A stretch of DNA of 64,000 nucleotides from Acidovorax sp. Leaf160. Its GTDB lineage: Bacteria; Pseudomonadota; Gammaproteobacteria; Burkholderiales; Burkholderiaceae_C. A model generated the notes under the pieces. The model was not told the DNA's origin and made no database searches. It worked only from the letters and a program-made list of their open reading frames with translations. This document shows positions 10,306-20,225 of the stretch, in pieces. The number at the start of each line of letters is the position of its first letter. The first letter of the stretch is position 1. The stretch spans positions 62,001-126,000 of the forward strand of contig NZ_LMOV01000024.1 of the NCBI RefSeq assembly GCF_001424265.1, written 5' to 3'. The translations under genes and the position numbers were made by a program.

Positions 10306-11973
10306 GTGATCAACGAATTCGACTACATCATCGTCGGCGCCGGCTCGGCCGGGTCGGTGCTGGCCAACCGCCTGACCGAAGACGGAGAGGTGAGCGTGCT
10401 GGTGCTGGAAGCCGGTCCGGCAGACCACAGCCTTTTCATCCACATGCCCTCGGCCTTCGCCTATCCGCTGGCCAACGACAAATACAACTGGTACTACCAC
10501 ACGGAGCCCGACCCGTTCATGAACGGCCGGCGCATCTACTGCCCGCGCGGCCGGGTGCTGGGCGGCTCCTCGTCGATCAACGGCATGGTGTACATCCGCG
10601 GCCACGCGCTGGACTACGAAGGCTGGGCCAGCCACGACGGCCTGGCCCACTGGTCCTACGCCGACTGCCTGCCCTACTTCCGCAAGGCCGAGACCCGCGC
10701 CAAGGGCGGCGACGCCTACCGGGGCGACAGCGGCCCGCTGCACGTGTCCACGGGGGCATGCCGGAACCCTCTGTACGAGGCCTTCGTCGCCGCAGGCCAG
10801 CAGGCCGGCTACCCCTACACCGCCGACATGAACGGCCACCAGCAGGAAGGCCTGGGGCCGATGGACATGACGGTCCACAAGGGCCGCCGCTGGAGCACCG
10901 CCATGGCCTACCTGCGTCCGGCCATGAAGCGGCCCAACCTGAGTGTGCGCACGCGTGCGCTGGTCACCCGCATCCGCTTCGAAGCACACGACGGCACGCC
11001 CCGCGCCGCCGGCGTGGAGGTGCGCAACGGCCACCACACCGACTTCATCCGCGCGCGCCGCGAGGTGCTGCTGTGCGGCGGCGCCATCAACTCGCCCCAG
11101 TTGCTGATGCTCTCCGGCGTGGGCGACCCCGATGCGCTGCGCGCCCTGGACCTTCCCGTGTACAGCGCCCTGCGCGGCGTAGGCCAGAACCTGCAGGACC
11201 ACCTCGAAACCTACGTGCAGTACGCCTGCAAGGAGCCGATCACCCTGTACTCGGCCATGAATCCGCTGGCCAAGGCGCGCATCGGGGCCGAATGGCTGGT
11301 GCTTGGCACCGGCCTGGGGGCCACCAACCACTTCGAGGCCGGCGGCTTCATCCGCAGCGAAGCGGGCGTGCAGCACCCGGACCTGCAGTACCACTTCCTA
11401 CCCATGGCCATCAGCTACGACGGCACTGCGCCAGCCAGCTTTCACGGCTTCCAGGCACACGTGGGCCCCATGCGGCCCACCAGCCGTGGCCATGTGAAGC
11501 TGCGCTCGGCCGACCCCACGGCCGCGCCCGAGATCCTGTTCAACTACATGAGCACCGAACAGGACCGCAAGGAGATGCGCGCCGGCGTACGCCTTACGCG
11601 CGAGATCTTCGAGCAAGCCGCGTTCGACCGCTTCCGTGGCAAGGCCGTCTCGCCCGCGGAAACGGTGAGGACGGACGCGGAGATCGACGCCCACATCCGC
11701 GAGCATGCCGAGAGCGCGCTGCACCCTTCATGCACCTGCCGCATGGGCACCGACGAGAGGGCGGTAACCGATGGCGATGCCCGTGTGCATGGCGTGGACG
11801 GCCTGCGCGTGGTGGACGCCTCCATCATGCCGGACGTGGTCAGCGGCAACCTGAATGCGCCGGTGATCATGATGGCGGAAAAGCTGGCCGACGTCATCCG
11901 CGGCCGCCCCCCGCTGCCACGGTCCACCGCGCCTTACTGGGTCCACCCGCACTGGCAGACCCGGCAGCGCTGA
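10306..11973 (+). CDS. betA: Choline dehydrogenase (GMC oxidoreductase)
   Basis: This 555-residue FAD enzyme oxidises choline to betaine aldehyde, membrane-associated in most bacteria. The FAD-binding motif is at the N-terminus ([16 protein letters not shown]), the GMC signature 1 is at [19 protein letters not shown], signature 2 at [16 protein letters not shown], and the C-terminal catalytic region at HPSCTCRMG. It starts with GTG at 10306. The length equals that of the family. Together with betB and choX this is a choline catabolism or osmoprotection cluster. Confidence 0.95.
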   Translation: MINEFDYIIVGAGSAGSVLANRLTEDGEVSVLVLEAGPADHSLFIHMPSAFAYPLANDKYNWYYHTEPDPFMNGRRIYCPRGRVLGGSSSINGMVYIRGHALDYEGWASHDGLAHWSYADCLPYFRKAETRAKGGDAYRGDSGPLHVSTGACRNPLYEAFVAAGQQAGYPYTADMNGHQQEGLGPMDMTVHKGRRWSTAMAYLRPAMKRPNLSVRTRALVTRIRFEAHDGTPRAAGVEVRNGHHTDFIRARREVLLCGGAINSPQLLMLSGVGDPDALRALDLPVYSALRGVGQNLQDHLETYVQYACKEPITLYSAMNPLAKARIGAEWLVLGTGLGATNHFEAGGFIRSEAGVQHPDLQYHFLPMAISYDGTAPASFHGFQAHVGPMRPTSRGHVKLRSADPTAAPEILFNYMSTEQDRKEMRAGVRLTREIFEQAAFDRFRGKAVSPAETVRTDAEIDAHIREHAESALHPSCTCRMGTDERAVTDGDARVHGVDGLRVVDASIMPDVVSGNLNAPVIMMAEKLADVIRGRPPLPRSTAPYWVHPHWQTRQR

Positions 11974-12065
11974 GCTGCGGCAAGAAAGGCGCCCGGCACC
12001 GGCCTGGGGGACCTGGGACAAAGCTTCTCGCGGGCAGGCCAGGGGGCAGAGGCCGGAAACGACAA

Positions 12066-12100
12066 AGGCCCGAACACCGCTTTTGCGTGGGTTCGGGCCT
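12066..12100 (-). terminator. Rho-independent terminator of guaB
   Basis: A perfect 10-bp stem AGGCCCGAAC / GTTCGGGCCT with a 15-base loop lies just past the guaB stop. On the minus strand it is followed by TTTGTCGTTT. It may also stop transcription arriving from betA. Confidence 0.75.
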
Positions 12101-12115
12101 GTGGATGCCGATGGG

Positions 12116-14256
<2,141 letters not shown>

Positions 14257-14330
14257 CCTCCCGGCCACCGCCGGGTGCGTGGGCACTCGTCTGCCCTCGG
14301 CACCCCGGCTCTGCCCCCCGCGCGACCTCT

Positions 14331-14366
14331 GCGGCCACTGCGGCCACTGAGGCCACTGCGGCCCAG
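14331..14366. repeat. 9-bp tandem repeat between convergent genes
   Basis: Three to four copies of GCGGCCACT (third copy GAGGCCACT) lie between the DUF4124 gene and rnfH. No function is evident. Confidence 0.6.
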
Positions 14367-14394
14367 CCCTGCCGGCGCTTGTTGCTGACGCCGC

Positions 14395-14736
14395 TCAGTA
14401 ACCCGCCTTGGCCCCCGGCCGGCGATCCGCGAACAGGCCCGCCCCGCGTGCGCCCTGGCGCGCGAAGCGCTGGCGGCGCGCAACCTTCGGGTCCACCAGG
14501 AGGGCCCGGCACCACTCCACGCGGTCCTGGTCCCGCAGAGTCTGCGCCGGCAGCGCGGCACGCCCCCACACGCTGCTGGAGAACCGCTCATCTTCCGGGT
14601 CCAAGCCGCAGGCCCGCAGCGCTTCGGCCACAGAAGCGCCAGAGGCCAGCTCCAGCGCCCACTCCCGCACCTCGCCCCGGGCCGGGGACGTGACCACGGC
14701 CACCTGGATCGTGGGAGGGCCGGCCTGTTCAGCCAT
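14395..14736 (-). CDS. rnfH: RnfH family ubiquitin-like protein
   Basis: A 113-residue protein with the RnfH pattern: VAVVTSPARGEVREWALEL, GASVAEALRACGL, and VWGRAALPAQTLRDQDRVEW followed by the PKVARRQRF block. RnfH has a beta-grasp fold and almost always follows ratA. Here it overlaps the end of ratA by 8 bases. Its exact role is unknown in the family. Confidence 0.9.
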   Translation of the reverse strand: MAEQAGPPTIQVAVVTSPARGEVREWALELASGASVAEALRACGLDPEDERFSSSVWGRAALPAQTLRDQDRVEWCRALLVDPKVARRQRFARQGARGAGLFADRRPGAKAGY

Positions 14737-15169
14737 AGACCTGCTCGGCCCGCTTGATGAACGCATCCACCATGGTGCTGGCGATGCGGTCGAACACCGG
14801 CCCGACCAGGGCGGCCAGTGCTGCGCTGTCGAAACCGTATTGCAGCTGCAGTTCCACCCGGCAGGCGCGCTGCGTGCCGTCGCCCACGGCGTGGAACTGC
14901 CACAGCCCTTCCAGTTGGGAGAACGGGCCTTTCACCAACTGCATCTGCACGCTGCGGCCCGGCACGTGCGTATTGCGCGTGACGAACGACTTGCGGATGG
15001 CGCCCAGGGCGATGCCGACTTCGGCCGTCATGGTGTCGCCTTCTGTCTCCAGCACGGCGGCGCGGTCGCACCACGGCAGGAATTCGGGATACTTCGCCAC
15101 ATCCGTCACCAACGCGAACATTTCTTCGGGGCTGTACCAGATCAGGACGGACTTGTTGACGGTTTTCAT
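14729..15169 (-). CDS. ratA: RatA/Coq10-like START domain protein
   Basis: A 146-residue START/Coq10 domain: MKTVNKSVLIWYSPEEMF, then ALVTDVAKYPEFLPWC and VKGPFSQLEGLWQF. The E. coli homologue was described as an inhibitor of 70S ribosome assembly (RatA); mitochondrial relatives bind coenzyme Q. The ratA-rnfH pair divergent from smpB is a conserved proteobacterial arrangement, and it is intact here. Confidence 0.9.
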   Translation of the reverse strand: MKTVNKSVLIWYSPEEMFALVTDVAKYPEFLPWCDRAAVLETEGDTMTAEVGIALGAIRKSFVTRNTHVPGRSVQMQLVKGPFSQLEGLWQFHAVGDGTQRACRVELQLQYGFDSAALAALVGPVFDRIASTMVDAFIKRAEQVYG

Positions 15170-15308
15170 GGAGGGGAATGATAGGGACCCGCAGGGCCCC
15201 TTCGGGTGGGACGGCTTCCAGACGTGCCTGGCCTAAAATCCTGTGAGCGAGACGACAACAATTGTAGGGAGGCCTTTGAACTCCCGATTCGCGCCGCATC
15301 TGACAACC

Positions 15309-15782
15309 ATGGCCAAAAAACCCGAAACATCGTCCCGCATCGCCGACAACAAGAAGGCCGCCTACAACTACTTCTTCGAGGAGCGCCTGGAGGCGGGCCT
15401 GGTGCTGCAGGGCTGGGAAGTCAAGGCGCTGCGCGAAGGCAAGGTGCAACTCACCGATGGCTATGTGCTGGCGCGCGGCGGCGAGCTCTTTCTGATCGGC
15501 TGCCAGATCAATCCGCTCAAGACGGCATCGACCCACGTCAACCCCGAAGCTGCCCGCACCAAGAAGCTGCTGCTGCACAAGGAGCAGATCGAGAAGCTGG
15601 TGAACAAGGTGGACCAGCGGGGCTACACCCTGGTGCCGCTCAACCTGCACTGGAAGGACGGCCGCGTGAAATGCGAGATCGCGCTGGCCAAGGGCAAGGC
15701 CGAACACGACAAGCGCGACACCATCAAGGACCGCGAAGGCAAGCGCGAGGTGGAGCGCGCCATGAAGACCCACAACCGCTGA
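15309..15782 (+). CDS. smpB: SsrA-binding protein
   Basis: This 157-residue partner of tmRNA in trans-translation has the family N-terminus [20 protein letters not shown], then [20 protein letters not shown] and the C-terminal basic tail [17 protein letters not shown] that enters the ribosomal mRNA channel. Length is standard. It is divergent from ratA-rnfH with a 139-bp gap. No tmRNA gene is visible in this window. Confidence 0.97.
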   Translation: MAKKPETSSRIADNKKAAYNYFFEERLEAGLVLQGWEVKALREGKVQLTDGYVLARGGELFLIGCQINPLKTASTHVNPEAARTKKLLLHKEQIEKLVNKVDQRGYTLVPLNLHWKDGRVKCEIALAKGKAEHDKRDTIKDREGKREVERAMKTHNR

Positions 15783-15833
15783 ATCCGCGCGGCCCATGCA
15801 CGGGCCACGGACCCACAGGCTCCGGGTGAGTCG

Positions 15834-15855
15834 GGTCAGGTCAGGTCAGGTCAGG
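15834..15855. repeat. GGTCA pentamer tandem repeat
   Basis: Four consecutive GGTCA units lie just downstream of smpB. The final copies include the stop codon of the minus-strand small gene that starts at 16042. Confidence 0.7.
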
Positions 15856-16042
15856 CAGCCCCCAGCATCCCGCCCTCCTGGCTCACTAGCTTCAGCGCAT
15901 CGATCACGTCGGCGAGGTCGTCGGCGTAGCCCTCGCCCCGCCAATGGAAACTGAGCGAGCGGCCGGGCGCGGCGCGGATTTCTTCCGCAGCCGTGGAATA
16001 AACGGGCAAGCTCGGGTGTTCATGCAGGTGCAGGGTGGCCAT
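15851..16042 (-). CDS. Small hypothetical protein (63 residues)
   Basis: The frame starting MATLHLHEHPSLPVYS and ending ALKLVSQEGGMLGAA has third-position GC typical of real genes here and no overlap with a better candidate. An alternative ATG at 16066 adds eight residues. I do not recognise the family. It is divergent from the lipoprotein gene at 16081, with only 38 bp between starts, which leaves little promoter room and lowers confidence. Confidence 0.45.
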   Translation of the reverse strand: MATLHLHEHPSLPVYSTAAEEIRAAPGRSLSFHWRGEGYADDLADVIDALKLVSQEGGMLGAA

Positions 16043-16080
16043 CGCCGCGCCTGCCCAACCTTCCATTCCCTGGAGAATCC

Positions 16081-16461
16081 ATGAAGACCACCCTGACCCT
16101 CGCCACTTTCGCTGCCTTCACCGCCCTCGCCGGCTGCTCCACCATGGAGACCCAAGCTCCGGCGCAAACCGTGGACGGCGTGCTGGTCGGCGCCAACGGC
16201 ATGACGCTCTACACCTTCGACAAGGACACGGCCGGCAGCGGCAAGTCGACCTGCAACGGGCAGTGCGCCGTCAACTGGCCGCCGCTGATGGCAGGCACCT
16301 CGGCTCCCACGGCTCCGAACTACTCGGTCGTCCAGCGCGACGATGGCGGCCGCCAGATCGCCTACAAGGGCAAACCGCTCTACTACTGGGTCAAGGACGC
16401 CAAGCCCGGCGACAAGACCGGCGACGGCGTGAACAAGGTCTGGCGCACCGCGACGCCCTGA
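16081..16461 (+). CDS. Lipoprotein of the secreted YRWVD-repeat family (COG4315 / Lipoprotein_15)
   Basis: A 126-residue lipoprotein with lipobox LAGC (Cys19). The mature part holds the paired repeats of this family: GMTLYTFDKDTAGSGKSTCN with GQCAVNWPPL, and GRQIAYKGKPLYYWVKDAKP with GDGVNKVW. It probably faces the periplasm. The start has GGAGAA six bases upstream. It is 42 bp ahead of an ECF sigma factor; in several bacteria this lipoprotein family travels with such sigma/anti-sigma pairs. Confidence 0.88.
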   Translation: MKTTLTLATFAAFTALAGCSTMETQAPAQTVDGVLVGANGMTLYTFDKDTAGSGKSTCNGQCAVNWPPLMAGTSAPTAPNYSVVQRDDGGRQIAYKGKPLYYWVKDAKPGDKTGDGVNKVWRTATP

Positions 16462-16503
16462 TCGCTGGCCCCCCGGCCGCCCCCCCCCCCGCACTGGCCC
16501 GCC

Positions 16504-17043
16504 ATGGACCGCGCCCAGGTGTTGGACCAACTGCCCGGCCTGCGCCGCTATGCGCGCATGCTGACGGGCGACCGCTGGGCGGCCGACGACCTGGTGCAGG
16601 ACACGCTGGAGCGTGCCTGCCGCAAGTGGCTGCTGTGGCGCAGCGGCACCGATCTGCGGGCGTGGCTCTTCACGCTCATGCACAACCTCTATCTCAACCA
16701 GCGCCGCGGCATGGCCGCGCTGCAAGTGCTGGACTTGCACGATGCCGCGGCCGAGCTGCCTGCCGCCGTCCCCACTGGCCACGACACGGTGCTGGACCTG
16801 GAGCGCTGCCTGCAGCGCCTGCCCGCCGACCAGCGGGCCGTGCTGCTGCTGGTGACGGTGGAAGACATGGCGTATGCCGAGGTGGCGCGCGTGCTGCAGG
16901 TGCCCGTCGGCACCGTGATGTCGCGCCTGTCACGGGCCCGGGCGCGCATGCGCGACTGGATGGAGGAAGCCAGCAGCGCCCGCCCTGCCCCGCCGCCATC
17001 GCCGCAGGCGGGCACGCCGCCTGCGCTGCGGCGCCTGAAATGA
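16504..17043 (+). CDS. ECF-type RNA polymerase sigma factor
   Basis: A 179-residue sigma factor with region 2 (RRYARMLTGDRWAADDLVQD through ACRKWLLWRSGTDLRAWLF) and region 4 (LQRLPADQRAVLLLVTVEDM with the helix-turn-helix YAEVARVLQVPVGTVMSRLS). The C-terminal ~25 residues are a proline-rich tail. The downstream anti-sigma gene overlaps its stop by ATGA, so the pair is co-translated. The target promoters are unknown. Confidence 0.92.
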   Translation: MDRAQVLDQLPGLRRYARMLTGDRWAADDLVQDTLERACRKWLLWRSGTDLRAWLFTLMHNLYLNQRRGMAALQVLDLHDAAAELPAAVPTGHDTVLDLERCLQRLPADQRAVLLLVTVEDMAYAEVARVLQVPVGTVMSRLSRARARMRDWMEEASSARPAPPPSPQAGTPPALRRLK

Positions 17044-17903
17044 AGAGCGAGCGATCCGTCATGACACGCACCGCGCCCTCCGCCCCCCTGCCTGAGAAAG
17101 ACCTCGACGACGCACACCTGCACGCGCTGGTGGATGGCCAGTTGCCGCCCGCAGCAGCCGATGCCGCGCGCGCGCGGCTGGATGCCCACGCCCTTGGCCG
17201 CGTGGCCGACTGGCAGCGGCACCGCGACGGGCTGCGCGCCCTGCATGCGGCGCTGGACCCAGGCGAAGTGCCGCCCGCATTGCACCAGGCCGCCGAACGG
17301 CTGCAGGGCCAGCACGAACGCCAGGCCCGGCAGGCCCGGTGGGGCCGCTGGGGCGGCATCGCGGCCGGCTGGATGCTCGCCTTCGGGCTGGGCTGGGGAT
17401 TGCACGGCCACGGAAGCGGCGACGCTGGGGACCCGCCCATGGCCTTCGTGCGCCAGGCCGCCGTGGCGCATGCCGTGTTCCAGCCCGAACAACGCCACCC
17501 GGTCGAGGTCACCGCCGCTCAGCAGGACCATCTGGTGCAGTGGCTGTCCAAGCGGCTGGGCCGGCCGCTGGCTGTGCCGCTGCTGTCGGCGCAGGGCTTC
17601 GATCTGATGGGCGGGCGGCTGCTGCCGGGCGGCGACGGCGCGCGGGCGCAGTTCATGTACCAGAACGCGCAGGGCCAGCGCATCACGCTGTATGTGGGCA
17701 TGGTGGATGCCGACGCAGGTGCCGACCGAGGTGCCACCCCACAGCGCGCAGCCGAAACGGCCTTCCAGTTCCACGAGGAAGGCGCCGTCTCCAGCTTCTA
17801 CTGGGTGGATCAGGGCTTCGGCTACGCGCTGAGCGGCGAGCTGCCCCGCGCCGCGCTGCTGGCGGTGGCCACGGCGGTTCACCAGCAGCTGGTGAAGCAC
17901 TGA
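17040..17903 (+). CDS. Anti-sigma factor, single-pass membrane protein
   Basis: A 287-residue protein. The N-terminal ~90 residues (DDAHLHALVDGQLPPAAADA) match the anti-sigma ASD/zinc-finger-like cytoplasmic region, but no clear HxxxCxxC motif is seen. One transmembrane helix (GGIAAGWMLAFGLGWGL) precedes a periplasmic domain with LSKRLGRPLAVPLLSAQGFD and GGRLLPGGDGARAQFMYQN, common to this anti-sigma family. ATG 17040 overlaps the sigma factor stop; MTRTAPS at 17061 is an alternative start. Confidence 0.85.
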   Translation: MKSERSVMTRTAPSAPLPEKDLDDAHLHALVDGQLPPAAADAARARLDAHALGRVADWQRHRDGLRALHAALDPGEVPPALHQAAERLQGQHERQARQARWGRWGGIAAGWMLAFGLGWGLHGHGSGDAGDPPMAFVRQAAVAHAVFQPEQRHPVEVTAAQQDHLVQWLSKRLGRPLAVPLLSAQGFDLMGGRLLPGGDGARAQFMYQNAQGQRITLYVGMVDADAGADRGATPQRAAETAFQFHEEGAVSSFYWVDQGFGYALSGELPRAALLAVATAVHQQLVKH

Positions 17904-17984
17904 GGCAGGCTCAGCGCGTCCCCCGCGCGCAGCGCGCCGCATCGCGGAGAAGACCGGCTCAGCGTCGCCCCAGGCTGAGTCCAG

Positions 17985-19130
17985 TCAGCCCGAGAGGGCT
18001 GCCAGCGGATGGGCCTGCGCAGGCCAAGGGCTCTGGAAGAAAGCCTGCACCACCGCTGGCGACACGTCTTCGATCCGCGACGGGTTCCAACGCGGCGCAT
18101 GGTCCTTGTCCACCGCCAGCGCGCGGATGCCTTCCAGCGTCTCGCTCTGCCCCGGCCGCAGGTAGAAGCAATGGCGCACCATGTCCCGCTCCATCCGCAG
18201 GTCGTCGGCCAGGTTCATGGTGCGGGCGCGGCGGATCTGCTCCAGCACCACGAACAGCATCAGGGGCGAGCGGTGGCGCAGCGTGGCAGCCGTCGCCTGG
18301 CACCATTCGTCATCGCCAGCAGCCTCCAGCGCCGCGACGATGGCAGGCACGTCGCTCAAGCCAAAATATTGGTCAATCTTGGCTTGGGCGCTTATTCCGC
18401 CTGCATCCTCTGCTATCAATTTTGATTCAACCCACTGCTGCACGGCCGCCCCGTCGGCGAACGACTGCGTGCCCAGAGCCTCCCACACGGCCGGTTGGTC
18501 GGCGGATGCCATCGTGCCGTCGGCCAGCCGGGCAGCCACGGCATCGGCGGCGCCGATGGTGTTGCCCGTCAGCGCCAGCCATTCCCCCACCGCGCCGGGG
18601 CAGCGCGAGAGGAAGTAGCCGCCGCCCACATCGGGAAAGAGGCCGATGGCCGTCTCGGGCATGGCCATCTTCGTGCGTTCGGTGACGATGCGCAGGCTCG
18701 CGCCCTGGCTGATGCCCATCCCGCCGCCCATCACGATGCCGTCCATGAAGGCGATGTAGGGCTTGCGGTACTGGTGGATCAGGTGGTTGAGCGCGTATTC
18801 CTCGGTGAAGAAGTCTTCCAGCTGCGGGTTGCCTTCGCTGCCGGCCCGGTGCAGGAAGCGGATGTCGCCGCCCGCGCAGAAGGCGCCAAAGGCGCCTTCC
18901 TTGTTGCTGCCGCGGATCGCCACGGCCAGCACCTGCGGGTCCTGCTGCCACGCCAGCAGCGTGCGCGTGAGTTCGCGCACCATGCCCAGCGACAGCGCAT
19001 TGAGCGCCTTTGGGCGGTTCAGCGTGATGAAGCCCACGCCGCCCCGCACTTCAGTCACCACCTCGGGCGCCGTGGCGCCTACCCCAGCGGGCATGCCGGT
19101 GTTCGTTCCTGTATCCGTCTTGTCGTTCAT
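17985..19130 (-). CDS. Enoyl-CoA hydratase/isomerase family, 3-hydroxyisobutyryl-CoA hydrolase type
   Basis: A 381-residue crotonase-fold enzyme. CAGGDIRFLH, GIVMGGGMGISQGAS and METAIGLF-like PETAIGLFPDVGGGYFLSR match 3-hydroxyisobutyryl-CoA hydrolases of valine catabolism, including the catalytic Glu and Asp. The ATG at 19130 is preferred because it overlaps the stop of the EamA gene by ATGA. Residues around KLIAEDAGGISAQAKIDQYF are encoded by a copy of the ~58-bp family repeat, an in-frame insertion in a surface region. A role in valine or other branched acyl-CoA breakdown is inferred from family. Confidence 0.85.
   Translation of the reverse strand: MNDKTDTGTNTGMPAGVGATAPEVVTEVRGGVGFITLNRPKALNALSLGMVRELTRTLLAWQQDPQVLAVAIRGSNKEGAFGAFCAGGDIRFLHRAGSEGNPQLEDFFTEEYALNHLIHQYRKPYIAFMDGIVMGGGMGISQGASLRIVTERTKMAMPETAIGLFPDVGGGYFLSRCPGAVGEWLALTGNTIGAADAVAARLADGTMASADQPAVWEALGTQSFADGAAVQQWVESKLIAEDAGGISAQAKIDQYFGLSDVPAIVAALEAAGDDEWCQATAATLRHRSPLMLFVVLEQIRRARTMNLADDLRMERDMVRHCFYLRPGQSETLEGIRALAVDKDHAPRWNPSRIEDVSPAVVQAFFQSPWPAQAHPLAALSG
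18371..18430 (-). repeat. Dispersed ~58-bp GCTAT..ATAGC element, copy 1 (inside a CDS)
   Basis: Read on the minus strand it has the order shared by all four copies: AT-rich palindrome core (AATCAAAATTGATAGCA), then ATAAGCGCC-type segment, then a GATTGACC tail. It lies entirely in the acyl-CoA hydrolase gene and keeps its frame. Confidence 0.75.
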
Positions 19131-20026
19131 CGTGCTTCTTTCCAGCCCCACAGTTCATTGCACATCAGCGCGCCGATCACCAGCGCGCCACCCGTCAGCA
19201 CGGCGGCCGTGGGCCGCTCGCCCGCGCCCAACCATGCCAGCACGATACCGAAGATCACTTCCAGCAGACCCAGCAGCGCGATCTCCGGCGCCTTCAGCAC
19301 CTGCCCGCAGCGCACGACCAGCACGCAAGGCAGCGCCAGTTGCACCACGCCCAGCAGGGCCAGCAGCATCAGGTCATGGGCGGAGGCCTGGAACGGCAGC
19401 GCGACGGGCAGCGTCGCCAGCGTGGAGAGGACTGCCCCCACCAGCACGGCCGGCGCCAGATCGACCGCCTGGCCGTGCCGCTGCGAATGCTGCACCACCG
19501 TCCAGTTGACGGCAGCGGCCACGGGCACGCACAGCGCCACCACCGTGCCCAGCACCGGCAGCCCGGCGACCTGCGCGCCGTACATCCAGCCGATGCCCAG
19601 GCCCGCCACGCCGATCGCCACCCAGGTGCGGGGTGCGATGCGGTGCCCGATGAACGCCCAGGCGAAAACGGCCGTGAGCAGCGGGCCGACCGCCATCGTG
19701 ACCAGCACGTTGGCCACCGGCATCAAGAGAATGGCCACCATGAAGGCGGTGAACATCACGCTCCAGCACAGGCCCGACACCCACAGCGCCCGGCCGCCCC
19801 GACGCATGGACGCGAACACTGCGCGCCCCTGCAGGGCCGGCAGGATGGCGATGAGCGCCACCACGGTGAAGAAGCTGCGCCAGAAAGTCACCTCGAAGCT
19901 GCGCGCCGCTTCCAGATGGCGCGTCACCACGCCGGCGATCGACCACATCAGCGTGATCGCCACCATCAGCCACACCGCTCTGCCGTGGGTGAGCGCACCC
20001 CACGACCCTGCCGCCCTGCCTGCCAT
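19127..20026 (-). CDS. EamA/DMT family transporter
   Basis: A 299-residue integral membrane protein with about ten hydrophobic helices arranged as two EamA repeats; the first starts AVWLMVAITLMWSIAGVVTR and the second around VVALCVPVAAAVNWTVVQ. Drug/metabolite transporters of this kind export or import small metabolites; the substrate is not predictable. It is translationally coupled (4-base overlap) to the downstream acyl-CoA hydrolase. Confidence 0.88.
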   Translation of the reverse strand: MAGRAAGSWGALTHGRAVWLMVAITLMWSIAGVVTRHLEAARSFEVTFWRSFFTVVALIAILPALQGRAVFASMRRGGRALWVSGLCWSVMFTAFMVAILLMPVANVLVTMAVGPLLTAVFAWAFIGHRIAPRTWVAIGVAGLGIGWMYGAQVAGLPVLGTVVALCVPVAAAVNWTVVQHSQRHGQAVDLAPAVLVGAVLSTLATLPVALPFQASAHDLMLLALLGVVQLALPCVLVVRCGQVLKAPEIALLGLLEVIFGIVLAWLGAGERPTAAVLTGGALVIGALMCNELWGWKEAR

Positions 20027-20127
20027 GCCACGACTCCAGCGCCGGCCCTCATGACGAAGCCGGGCGCAGTTGGTTTGGAAAATTCACGATCCCGTTGCGA
20101 GGCCTGCATTCTCCGCCGGCCCCCGCA

Positions 20128-20166
20128 AAAAAGGGTGCGTCCCCTTGCAGTGGACGCACCCTTTTT
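20128..20166 (-). terminator. Strong intrinsic terminator after typA
   Basis: A perfect 15-bp stem (AAAAAGGGTGCGTCC and its complement) with a 9-base loop; on either strand the stem closes with a U-run, so it can act in both directions. It ends the rimP-to-typA operon. Confidence 0.92.
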
Positions 20167-20225
20167 CGATATTCCGGGCCTTCGTCAGGCCCACCGCAGC
20201 ACTGGCGTGCCGGCGGTGCCCCCGA

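Noticed and set aside
14331-14366. Tandem GCGGCCACT repeats considered as a CRISPR-like or regulatory array
   Set aside because: There are no spacers and only three to four short units between two convergent gene ends, so a simple sequence repeat is the better reading.
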